This document shows positions 1 to 9,300 of a stretch of DNA of 21,141 nt, one piece after another (positions within the stretch are counted from its first letter, which is position 1; the number at the start of each line of letters is the position of its first letter). The position numbers and the translations under genes are program-made. The notes beneath the pieces are model-generated. The model had not been told where the DNA came from and made no database searches. It saw only the letters and a list, made by a program, of their open reading frames with translations. The DNA is from DASCQC01 sp036012865 (GTDB lineage Bacteria > Pseudomonadota > Gammaproteobacteria > Comchoanobacterales > Comchoanobacteraceae), in assembly GCA_036012865.1 (NCBI GenBank), contig DASCQC010000006.1, forward strand, positions 1-21,141, given 5' to 3'.

Positions 1-3000
1 CTGGAGAAACTGCTTGCGATTTCACATTATCCCCCTTCTCAGACAGATGCTCATCTAACACTGTCATATCATTCTCTGCATTATCTCCTGTTTTCTTGGA
101 GAAAACCTTAAATATGTTTTTGAACTTATCCCACATCGATTGTGGTTTCGTCAAAAACTTGCTATACACATCTTTAGGGGGTAACGCAACATATGTAGGA
201 CATGTTCCGTGCTGAGATTCTGCATTTTCTTGAAATATGCTCTCTAACAAAACACAACACATTTGATTTTTACTCAACTCTGGGGGTTCTTGTAATACAT
301 ACCTGTATAATAACACCCTCTCCTGGGGAGTTATATCTTGATTCAACATACCCTGAATCGCTTTAATGTTGTCATGATAGGGCTTTCCTTGTAGAAGCCT
401 GATCTTCTTTTTCATTTTCTTTTTGTTTATTCTACTCTTATCAGTTTCACTTAATTCTATTCCACCTTTATACATCCTCAATAAGAAAGGTATATCTTTC
501 TGTAGGGATGCTATGATATGTTTATGACCCAAATTCCTTAATTCTTTTATAATATCAGTATGTCCTTGTTTTTCTCCGTCAACTTTTAAATCTGAAATTT
601 CTTTTTTCAATTCTGGCATTTTTTTGTCTAACTCTGCCATTGCTTCAAATGGCCTCTGCTTTATTTTATTGCAATAATCTTCAAGAATTTTGGTTATTTT
701 AGAATTAGAATATGAATAAATTGTTTTTTTGACTTCATCAATCTGTTTTTTGATTGATTTATCATTAATCTCTTCTGCAAATGTTTTTCCAGAGACAATG
801 TCGTCATAAAGACTCCTTGCATCCTCTCCGTGGGGTTCAAATATATAATTATCTACTTCACGCACTCTATCATCTAGCTCTGAACCACTAATAATTTTTG
901 GCTTGCGCTCACCCGTACCCAAAATTCTTTTAGTCCTGTATCCAATATCGCTTTTATCATCCTTCTCCTTTTTTAGTGCTTGTCGAAAATACTTTTCTCC
1001 CTTTTCCTCCATCTTACTCTTGGCTTTATCAAACCTGCTATCTGTTAATTTAGAGCTCTCAGTAAAACACAAAACACCTACTGCATATAATTCTTCTGCA
1101 GTTGCATCGTTGGTAATCTTACTCTCATCTAATTTAAGATCACGATCTTGTATAGAGGTTTGAGAGGTTTGAACTGCTGTTGCGATGTCTAATGGCGATG
1201 CATCCTTGAGTTTATCTGGATTTCCATAAACTTCTTGCGATAATGCTTTTAAACTACTTAGCATTATTTTTCCAGATAGATTTTCCCTATAACCCTTTTT
1301 GGTAGAGTATCGCTCTAATGATCTATATTTCTTAGCAAAATCCTGTTTATCTTCTTCACTAAGATCTTTTATTACTTGAGCAATCGCAAGACCTTCTAGT
1401 AAATGTATTCTGGGGTTAAAATCTTCACTTCCAATGAGTTCTTTTATCTCATTCATCTTACTTAACAATGCTGCTCTATGGCCTTTTCCTTTTCCTTGAT
1501 AAACCTCCTTGCTAGAAAACCAACCTGTTTTTTTTGAAACGTTAGCTGCAGGTGAGTCTTTATAGATATCTTCTTTATTAATCTCTTTAATACCCAGCAG
1601 ATCACTGTTTTTATTGATTAACGTTACATAGCCATCCCGGGTTCCTTTACTGGCAAAATATAATCCTCTTGTAAGATCTAGCTCGCCATCAGATTCAACA
1701 TAATTCTCACCTTTCGTAAATTGCTCTTTTGGTATATAATCAACCTTTTTAAAACTTTTAACCATTTCTGGTGTAACATCAGGATTATCATTTGATTCTA
1801 CTTCAGATATTTTACGATTGAGTTGATCAAGCTCTGCTCTTAATTTTTCTACATTCTTTTCTGTCTCTTCGCGATTTTCTGGTGAAAGTTCGTCTACATT
1901 AATATCCTTCAAAATTTTACTTGCTTTTTGATAACATGCTTTAGCACTTTCCTTACTATCTTTTCCCCCATAACCTGCTATATATAAATTACCAATGTTA
2001 ATCAAATCCCCTACTGTCTTGACGGGCTGTTTTCCTTCTATCATCGATTTCTCACCTAACACGTCTTTATAACGTTTACCTCGAGAAGGCCCTGTACTAT
2101 AATAGAACTCCTTTTTATCATTTTTATGTTTTTCCATCTCTACTTCAGTTTGAGCCATATTTAGCTCATCCGATCCGTTTTTGGCAATAACTTCAAATGC
2201 AAATTTGATTCTTTGTTGCATATCAAAGCACTTTGCTATCTGCTTGCTCAAATCTTTACAAAAGAGCTGTAGCTTTTGAAACGGCTGCATTGTAAACACA
2301 TCCATATTACCTTTAGTCGTTGTAGGTTGGTTTACCTCATATGTCAAATTACCCAATACACCAGAAAAATGTACAATCTCTATTACATCTTCTGTAATAA
2401 TTTTAAATTGTTTTTCTAATCCAGCAATCTTATCCATTAACTGTTCAATATCATCTGGAGTATCCAAATAACCCTTCTTGGAAAGATCTCTCATTTCTTT
2501 AACTATTTTACCAAACTCTCTTCTAGCTTTTGAAAGAGAATCATTCTTATTTTCATTAGGATCAATATTTTCATTAGGATCAACAAGACTGTTCTTTTTT
2601 ATATTATACAATGTATTAACGTTTACTTCTACCCCATCAAAATCAATCTCTTTTGCTAAGATAACATCAATAACATTTGCGAATTCATCCAAACACAGCT
2701 TTAAGCCTGCTTGTTTTTTTGTTTTATCGAATGCGCCTTGAAGATTATCTTTTGCGTCGCCTTGCTCCATTCCTGCTAATAAATTAGGTACACCTTTCAA
2801 TACTTCTTTCTGCCCTAATAACTTCTTTACTACTTTTTGCATACCATTTTTACAAGCCAAGTTTAATGCATAATTATTTTCAGCATGGGCATTTTTACTA
2901 ACTTGTGGCTGCTCTAATAATTTCAGTGAAACTTCTGATAACCCCTTCCCACAAGCTCGTATTAAGGCTGCATTATTATTGACATGGGCATTTTTACTAA

Positions 3001-6000
3001 CTTCTGGCTGCTCTAATAACTTCATCGCTACTTCTGGCATACCCTTACTACAAGCCATTTTCAAGACTAAATTAGTAGTTGTATCTGCTTTTTCCCTTAC
3101 CCCCTTTAGCTCTAATAATTTCAGCGCATCATCTTTACTACCAGTCTTAATTGCGTTTATGAGTTGCTCAGACTGAGACTGCAACTTGACCTCTTTTATT
3201 TCTGCATCAACTGCGTCTAATAAAGGTGTAAATACCTTTGTATGATCATTACCTAAGATAAACTCAGGATATTCAGGATATTCAGGAAATTTTTGCACCT
3301 TCAATTCCTGATCCGTCATACGACTCTGCTGAAAACGCATCATCTTATTATATCTTATAATTTTATCTCTAAGCTTGTTAACCGATGTTAAATCTTTATA
3401 TTCTTCTTTAGAAATCTCATCCAATAATTTGATTGTTGGTTCATCATTCTTAAACAAATCTTTTACAGGATTAAAAGTTTCATCAGGGGTTAGTTTTTTT
3501 TGCTCTTTTTTTTCAGGAGGTATTAATGATTTAATTTTTTCTCTTAAAAGCCTCATGTCCCTATTTTTGGATTCTGTTGGTAATTTATTATAAAGCTCTT
3601 CCAATTGTTTATTCCAGTCTGGATCAGACTTCACTTTTTTAGATTTTTTATCAAGATATGATTTAAATCGAGCTAATGTACCACCATCTTGAGAAATAAC
3701 CTCTGAATACACTTGTAGCAAACTTATCTTATTTTCACCAAGCAGCTTGTCTACTATAGTAAATGTCTCAGTATTAATCTTCCCTCCACTCAATTCTACT
3801 CGCCCGAAACCTCCTCCACCACGTACAAACTGCGTTATTGTGTTAAGTCTAGTTTTAAGAATCAATAAAATGCCTTTGTCTATCTTAGGAAGAGACTCTA
3901 CCTTTGCTGATTTGGAATATTCCTGTATATTTTCGACTAATTTTTTTAACGTCGTCTCTTCACTCTTTGTTAATTTTTGTTGTTTATTAAATTTTTCAAT
4001 TAGTTGTTTTAGTTGTTTTTCTTTCGTTGTATTTGGTGACTCTGAACCCAACTCTGCTGCACCACTCTGCTTAAGAAGTTCCTTGGCATCACTAATCAAC
4101 TTTCTTTGTTTTCTCGCTTGTCTTCGTCTAACAACAGACTGCAACTTGACCGCTGCTTTATTTTCTATTTCTGGATCAACTGCTTTTTCTATTGCTGTAG
4201 GGTCTGGCACATCATTTATCTCATTAGTCTCGATTGTCTTTTTGGATTGCGCTGGCCCACCTTTGCTAAACAATGCTTCCAAACTAGATGCTGCTTTTTG
4301 CTTGTTTTCCTTAGATATACCAGATTCTTGAACAAGACCCAATATTTCAGTTATATCATTTTGTTTAATAAACGCTGTATATTTTTTGTCATTTAATAGT
4401 TGGTTTAAATCCTTCACTATGTTTTCTGGCATCTTGTTTTTTTTCATTTCATTTATTATATCTTTTACACCACTTTTAATATCATTCCAACTCATACCAT
4501 CATCACCAAAAAAACTATCATCACCCTTCTCCATGCGCTCTAATTCTTCTTTTATCTTGTCTAGCCATGTTGTTGACTCATTATGAAATCTTCGTTTAAG
4601 ACCCTGCTTAATTACAGATTTATTGCTTGGTTTCACCTCTTTATTCGTGGCCGCTTTAACAACTTTTCCCCTCATAACCTTTAGCTTAACTATACTATTA
4701 TCGGTTAATTTAGGTCCTTTCTTTATTTTATCAAAGCCAAGTTTTTCCTCATCACCCAATGCTTTATTGATTACGTCTTCACGTTCTTTATTAGTTAAAT
4801 ACTTAATATCACGTACGGCGTCTTGTATCTTTGAAACCTTTGATATGAACTCTTTGTATTTTTTATCATAGTCACTGGATTCTACTCCTTCTTCTTGATC
4901 CTTAGCCCACTGATTTATAGTTGTATATTCATGTGTATAATATTTTCCATGTAATTCATCCTCAAATAATCTCTGTTTAGTATCTTGAAATTTATTTATT
5001 TTTTGTTTAAATATTACTTTGGCATCTTCTTTTGGAGTTTCCGTCACTGCTTCTACAGGCTGATCATTTACATCATCATCCCAGTCATCATCATCCCCTC
5101 TATCAGGAATAGAACTAGAACCAGTTGTAGGTCTAGCTTTCTCTAACATAGCTGATCTAAATAGCCCTTGTTCTTTCTCACTTGGTTCACTTATCAATGT
5201 TTCATGTGCATCGATATCATCTTGCGTTACTTGACCACCCTTTTTCTCAAGAGTCTCCAGGGAGTTCAAAATAGATTGATCAGAATCAAAACCATCTTCT
5301 TGTTGTCTATTAAAATATTGTTGCCTCAATTCATTGACTTTACTTACTAAACCCGTTCTAAGATGCGGCTGCTTCTTTAGATTTTTTATATCGCTCAGAA
5401 ACGCAGGTTGGCTTTTTGTAGAACCATCATCCAAGGCCTCGTCAGTTTTTTTTACCTCTTGTCTTATACGAGCAGGAGGCTTGGGAGGGGGAGCCCCTTT
5501 TGATTCGTTACTCCGCTGTAAGGTGTTGACCAATTCTTCTAATTGCCCCCAATCTTTACTTGTTAATTTGGTTTTTTCAATGAGTTTTTTTAGTTCTTGT
5601 TCTTCCGGTGTATTTGCCTGATCAAAGCCCCACACCTCTTTACCACTCTGCTTAAGAAGTTCCTTGGCATCCCTAATAAACTTTTTGTGTTTTCTCGCTT
5701 GTCTTCTTCTAACAACAGACTGCAACTTGACCAATGCTTTAATTTCTGCATCAGTTGGAGTAGACTCGTCAGTTTTTTTTACCTCTTGACTTTTACGAGC
5801 AGTAAGCTTGGCAGAGTTTGTCATTACTGATTCCATTAGCTCAACTTCTGATTTTGCTTCTTGCTTCAGTTCTTTATATTGTTGAATATTATTGTTATGT
5901 TCGCCTTGGGTTATATTTTCTTCTCTTTTAACTTCTACTAATTTTTGATCCGCATCGCGTTCATAGGTAACCTCGAGTTGATCTTTTGGATAGTACATGA

Positions 6001-6133
6001 TCATCGTATTGCCATAAACTGATGATATATAGCCCTCAACACTCTTTATAATTGTAAGACCACTCTTATATGTTTCTATTGTATTACCCCCATCCTCCTC
6101 CGATGTAGGTTCTGGTGCTTTTGTCATTGCCAT
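1..6133 (-). CDS. Giant repeat protein, probable secreted effector (3' end outside window)
   Basis: The minus strand is open from ATG at 6133 to the left edge: at least 2044 codons with no stop, so the C-terminus lies outside. The start is preceded by GAGAG and aligns exactly with the start of the paralogue at 9937. Seen in order: GG-x3-E-x-Y-x2-G module (residues 14-34); IQ-like motif (LQSVVRRRQAR, from L137); SH3/profilin-type APPPKPPAR (214-222); degenerate WH2-like FLSDIKNLKK (from 245); connector-like helix (324-334) before DDDDW (W351); region homologous to the paralogue (about 360-560); second IQ-like copy (L664); about three ankyrin-like units (about 990-1125, KLLEQPEV type); TPR/Sel1-like helix pair (about 1375-1403); long charged helices. 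No signal peptide or membrane segment was seen. Inferred role: host-directed type IV effector, perhaps acting on actin or calmodulin. The coding assignment is firm; the function is speculative. Confidence 0.93.
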   Translation of the reverse strand, partial: MAMTKAPEPTSEEDGGNTIETYKSGLTIIKSVEGYISSVYGNTMIMYYPKDQLEVTYERDADQKLVEVKREENITQGEHNNNIQQYKELKQEAKSEVELMESVMTNSAKLTARKSQEVKKTDESTPTDAEIKALVKLQSVVRRRQARKHKKFIRDAKELLKQSGKEVWGFDQANTPEEQELKKLIEKTKLTSKDWGQLEELVNTLQRSNESKGAPPPKPPARIRQEVKKTDEALDDGSTKSQPAFLSDIKNLKKQPHLRTGLVSKVNELRQQYFNRQQEDGFDSDQSILNSLETLEKKGGQVTQDDIDAHETLISEPSEKEQGLFRSAMLEKARPTTGSSSIPDRGDDDDWDDDVNDQPVEAVTETPKEDAKVIFKQKINKFQDTKQRLFEDELHGKYYTHEYTTINQWAKDQEEGVESSDYDKKYKEFISKVSKIQDAVRDIKYLTNKEREDVINKALGDEEKLGFDKIKKGPKLTDNSIVKLKVMRGKVVKAATNKEVKPSNKSVIKQGLKRRFHNESTTWLDKIKEELERMEKGDDSFFGDDGMSWNDIKSGVKDIINEMKKNKMPENIVKDLNQLLNDKKYTAFIKQNDITEILGLVQESGISKENKQKAASSLEALFSKGGPAQSKKTIETNEINDVPDPTAIEKAVDPEIENKAAVKLQSVVRRRQARKQRKLISDAKELLKQSGAAELGSESPNTTKEKQLKQLIEKFNKQQKLTKSEETTLKKLVENIQEYSKSAKVESLPKIDKGILLILKTRLNTITQFVRGGGGFGRVELSGGKINTETFTIVDKLLGENKISLLQVYSEVISQDGGTLARFKSYLDKKSKKVKSDPDWNKQLEELYNKLPTESKNRDMRLLREKIKSLIPPEKKEQKKLTPDETFNPVKDLFKNDEPTIKLLDEISKEEYKDLTSVNKLRDKIIRYNKMMRFQQSRMTDQELKVQKFPEYPEYPEFILGNDHTKVFTPLLDAVDAEIKEVKLQSQSEQLINAIKTGSKDDALKLLELKGVREKADTTTNLVLKMACSKGMPEVAMKLLEQPEVSKNAHVNNNAALIRACGKGLSEVSLKLLEQPQVSKNAHAENNYALNLACKNGMQKVVKKLLGQKEVLKGVPNLLAGMEQGDAKDNLQGAFDKTKKQAGLKLCLDEFANVIDVILAKEIDFDGVEVNVNTLYNIKKNSLVDPNENIDPNENKNDSLSKARREFGKIVKEMRDLSKKGYLDTPDDIEQLMDKIAGLEKQFKIITEDVIEIVHFSGVLGNLTYEVNQPTTTKGNMDVFTMQPFQKLQLFCKDLSKQIAKCFDMQQRIKFAFEVIAKNGSDELNMAQTEVEMEKHKNDKKEFYYSTGPSRGKRYKDVLGEKSMIEGKQPVKTVGDLINIGNLYIAGYGGKDSKESAKACYQKASKILKDINVDELSPENREETEKNVEKLRAELDQLNRKISEVESNDNPDVTPEMVKSFKKVDYIPKEQFTKGENYVESDGELDLTRGLYFASKGTRDGYVTLINKNSDLLGIKEINKEDIYKDSPAANVSKKTGWFSSKEVYQGKGKGHRAALLSKMNEIKELIGSEDFNPRIHLLEGLAIAQVIKDLSEEDKQDFAKKYRSLERYSTKKGYRENLSGKIMLSSLKALSQEVYGNPDKLKDASPLDIATAVQTSQTSIQDRDLKLDESKITNDATAEELYAVGVLCFTESSKLTDSRFDKAKSKMEEKGEKYFRQALKKEKDDKSDIGYRTKRILGTGERKPKIISGSELDDRVREVDNYIFEPHGEDARSLYDDIVSGKTFAEEINDKSIKKQIDEVKKTIYSYSNSKITKILEDYCNKIKQRPFEAMAELDKKMPELKKEISDLKVDGEKQGHTDIIKELRNLGHKHIIASLQKDIPFLLRMYKGGIELSETDKSRINKKKMKKKIRLLQGKPYHDNIKAIQGMLNQDITPQERVLLYRYVLQEPPELSKNQMCCVLLESIFQENAESQHGTCPTYVALPPKDVYSKFLTKPQSMWDKFKNIFKVFSKKTGDNAENDMTVLDEHLSEKGDNVKSQAVSP
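2770..3170 (-). repeat. Ankyrin-like repeats in the giant protein
   Basis: About four units of roughly 35 residues with the pattern ALxxAC-x-KGM-x-EVxxKLLEQPEV-x3-AH. The same repeat type occurs in the neighbouring paralogue (6960-7370), with shared phrases such as KGMPEVAMKLLEQP. They differ from canonical ankyrin repeats (no clear TPLH) but have the helix-turn-helix periodicity. They would form a protein-binding surface. Confidence 0.65.
4061..4150 (-). repeat. IQ-motif module, copy 2
   Basis: Codes for residues 662-691 and matches copy 1 at 5642-5731 at DNA and protein level (LQSVVRRRQARK, then DAKELLKQSG). The two copies lie about 1580 bases apart, so this is a dispersed internal duplication rather than a tandem one. 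The strong DNA identity suggests a recent duplication or gene conversion. Confidence 0.75.
5642..5731 (-). repeat. IQ-motif module, copy 1
   Basis: Ninety bases coding for residues 135-164 of the giant protein. The core LQSVVRRRQAR fits the calmodulin-binding IQ pattern ([ILV]Q-x3-R-x4-R), followed by an amphipathic helix ending AKELLKQSG. A nearly identical copy lies at 4061-4150, and a truncated remnant (VKLQS) at about 3175-3190. Confidence 0.75.
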
Positions 6134-6163
6134 AATATTCTCTCATACAAAGTACTTTTAGAA

Positions 6164-6192
6164 AGTATAGGACAGAATTTAGTTTTTTTCCT
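6164..6192 (-). promoter_or_regulatory. Shared effector promoter block (copy 1)
   Basis: A 29-base block ends in TGTCCTATACT, with 30 bases between the -10-like TATACT and the ATG at 6133. It is nearly identical to 9968-9996 and recognisably similar to 11594-11622, with the same internal spacing. There is an A-tract where a -35 would be expected (AGGAAA) and C directly before TATACT, as at sigma-S type promoters. A promoter role is inferred from conservation and position. Confidence 0.6.
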
Positions 6193-6228
6193 AAAAATGT
6201 ATAATTAAACAAGAGTTAATATCGAAAG

Positions 6229-6240
6229 CATCAACGTTAT
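6229..6240 (-). promoter_or_regulatory. Conserved upstream box ATAACGTTGATG (copy 1)
   Basis: A 12-base identical sequence lies at the same distance (36 bases between) upstream of the 29-base promoter block in both paralogous genes (here and at 10033-10044). The bases between are much less alike. It could be a regulator-binding site, or simply residual similarity from the gene duplication. Confidence 0.35.
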
Positions 6241-6349
6241 TACCGTATACTAAACTGATTCTTATCATGAGCACTTTATTATTTTCAAAGATTTTTTTTC
6301 AATATCACTATACCTAACCCATTATTCCCCTATAGTATCAATTCAACCC

Positions 6350-9300
6350 CTATTCGTTTTGTGATGGTTTTTTGCTCGGATTTGCTTTTTTGCTCGAATT
6401 TACTTCTGCATGATTCTTGTCCGTTTGAGGACTTTTAAAGAAACTTAACCCCCCTTGAGGTATGCTGGCTTTGGGTTTCTCGGGTTGCGTTACACCTAAA
6501 CCCACTGATTTTACTGAAGGACTTTCAGAAGGCCCTATATCTCCCACTTGACCTAATAGTTTCAATACTTCTGCTTTATTACCCGTCTCACAAGCCTTTC
6601 TTAAGGATTTATGTGTATGTTCATCTGCTTGTTCCATCACCTCTGGCCAATCTAATAACTTTAAAACTACGTTTAGCTTATCCTTCTCACAAGCCTCAAT
6701 TAAAACCCAGTTGTAACGACCATATTGAGCATTAGATTGATTCGTACCACTTGATACACTTGGACTCACAAATAAACTCTTGAGACCCCTCCATATATAA
6801 ACTATGGCGTCTATGGGTAGAGACATTACTTTCATAAAAAATGCTTTTATTGGATTTATATGCTTTGGGTAATATATGTTTTTAAGCTCTAACAACATCA
6901 TGGTTGTATCCTTATCTTTGTTGTTAATACTCTTCTCAAGTTTTTCACGGACGATGGAATTAGCTCCTTTTGCGATAACATTAAGTGCATATTGACACTT
7001 ATGCTTTGTACAAAAATCCACAACCTTATTTAGTGATAGATCTTTATCATCCTTATAATCAATGAGGTTGCTCAAAACTGCAGGTTGCTCTAATAACTTC
7101 ATGGCGACTTCCGGCATACCCTTGTTAAAAGCATCCCTTAAGGCCACATTGTAGTTTCTGCTAAACCAACGACTATCTGAAACATAAGCCTGCTTCATGA
7201 CTTCTTCCTGCTCCAACAACTTAAGAGCCACACCTGACATGCCCTTCTTGCAAGCCGTTCTCAAGGCTAAATTATTATCTGCATGGGCATGTTTTAACAC
7301 TTTTGGCTGGTCTAATAACTTAAGCGCTACTTTTTCCATCCCCCTATTACAAGCTATCTTTAAAAATCGTTGATCAACGAAATCTATTTCACTTGAATCT
7401 CCAATGTGCAGCATGAGATCAAAAATATCACCCAGTATTTTTTGCTCTGACATCTCATTAAAAGCCTTTTCAAATGTTTCTGCGTTCCATTTAAGATCTG
7501 TTTTTTCTTCATTCTTTTTAACAATTTCATCATTAACAGCATTTATCTTTTTAATGATGACTTCAGCTTCCTCTTTTGGAATTGATTTTTTATCAGGATG
7601 GAATATCAGTGATAATTGCCTATATCTATATTTAATATCAGCAGAAGAAGCCTCTTTCGGAAGCATTAAAATATCTAAAAGTTGCTCTTTTGGAATGTTT
7701 TTTATTTTACCATCTGCCAGTTCTAAATACCTATTGTAAACTTTTTCAAAATATTGCTTCACAACCTGTATTCCTTTACTTTTTTTGATTTCAGCCGCTC
7801 TCATTTTTGAGTTATTTAACATATCTTGGATTAGATGATTGGATGTTGCTGGTTGAGAGGTAACAGGTTTCGTTGGTTCATCTTTTGATGGACTACCCTC
7901 TTGAATAACTACTTTTGCCGATGTAGCAGACTGTTTTCTATCAACTTCACTTTTAATAACAACCTGTTGATTAATGATATCTTCAGTTTGACCTTCTTTA
8001 TCAGAAGAAAGAGAGCGCTCTACAACTTTTGATGTGTTTAAATGCTGTTCAGGTTCCTGTTTACCTCCCACAGGACTAGTTGTGTTTATTTTCTCTTGTT
8101 GTTTCCTCTTGTCTACTACTGATTTAAACCTATCATTCATGTCATTAACTTTTTTCTTCAGCTCTTCTTGGCCAAGGCCCTTAACATCCCTTCTTTTCTT
8201 AGTATTATCTACAAATTTTTTATTAGAAAAAAATGCTTTTAAAGTTTTCTCTACATTCTTTCTACGTAACGCACCTGATTTCGAACTTATATTTTCTACA
8301 TCAGATTTTTTATTGAACAACTCTTCTATTATTGTTTCAACCTCATCCTTCGCTATAAAAGCTTCATAATTTCCTAACGACTTCTTTAAGCTTTTCATTA
8401 ATCGATTTTTTTCATCTCCTTCACCTACTTTGCCTATGATTTTTTTTACCTCAGCTTTAATATGATTCCACCCTATTGCTGTCGCAGGTCCTTCAAAAAG
8501 ACCCTCCTTACTAGACTTACGCATGCTATCTAATTCTTCTTGTATCTCTTCTAGCGGTGATGCCGTATTTTTAAATTTTCGTGCAAGATCCCTCTTAGAT
8601 AGTATGCTTTTTTTCACCTCTTGTTTCGTGGCCCCATCAACTTTTCCCCTCATAACCTTTAGCTTGTCTATACTATCATCGGTTAATTCATGTCCGTTTT
8701 TTATTTCATCAAAGTCTGATCTTTCATTATCACTCAATGCTTCCTTGAATACTTCTTGACGTTTTGTATGAGATAAATACGTAATATCACGTACGGCTTC
8801 TTTTATCTTTGAAACCTTTGTTTCGAACTCTTCGTATTTTTCATCATAGACACTTGATTCTCCTCCTTGTTTTTGATGATCCGCCCAACTGATTATCTCC
8901 TCAGCCAGAAACTGATAATATTTATTTGTAAACAACCTCTTATTTCTACCCTTGAAGTCTTGTATTTTTTGATTGAAGATTGTTTTGGCATCTTCCTTTG
9001 GAGGTTTTTTCACAACATTTTCAGTCTCATCATCACTCCAGTCATCATCACTGTCATACTCACTAGAACTACTATCATTGGCTGCATTTAACATAGCCTG
9101 AATGGTAGGATTTTCAGTCATATTGCCTAATACAGTATTCTTACCAGCAACTTCTTTGTTTTCTTCCTTGGATCTTGTCGATGATTTTAGCATAGCCTTG
9201 ACTGGCTTAAGTTTTTTAGAATCTCTAATAGCGTCCATCAATGAACTGTGTTGAGTTGTTTTTTTCACAGCCTTCACTGACTTAAGTTTTTTAGCACCTT

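Noticed and set aside
2549..2582. 18-base tandem repeat (ATTTTCATTAGGATCA twice)
   Set aside because: Only two units, coding in frame for a duplicated NIDPNE in a linker; not a CRISPR or regulatory repeat.
3790..3825. GGGGFGRV (residues 772-779 of the giant protein) resembling the glycine loop of protein kinases
   Set aside because: No VAIK lysine at the right distance and no HRD or DFG motif follow; it is probably a glycine-rich linker.
3747..4331. Plus-strand open frame of 194 codons, and several others at 8034-8369, 9324-9602 and 5334-5621
   Set aside because: They lie antisense to continuous minus-strand genes, have Ser/Phe/Leu-rich translations typical of reversed Lys/Glu-rich coding DNA, and no ribosome binding sites.
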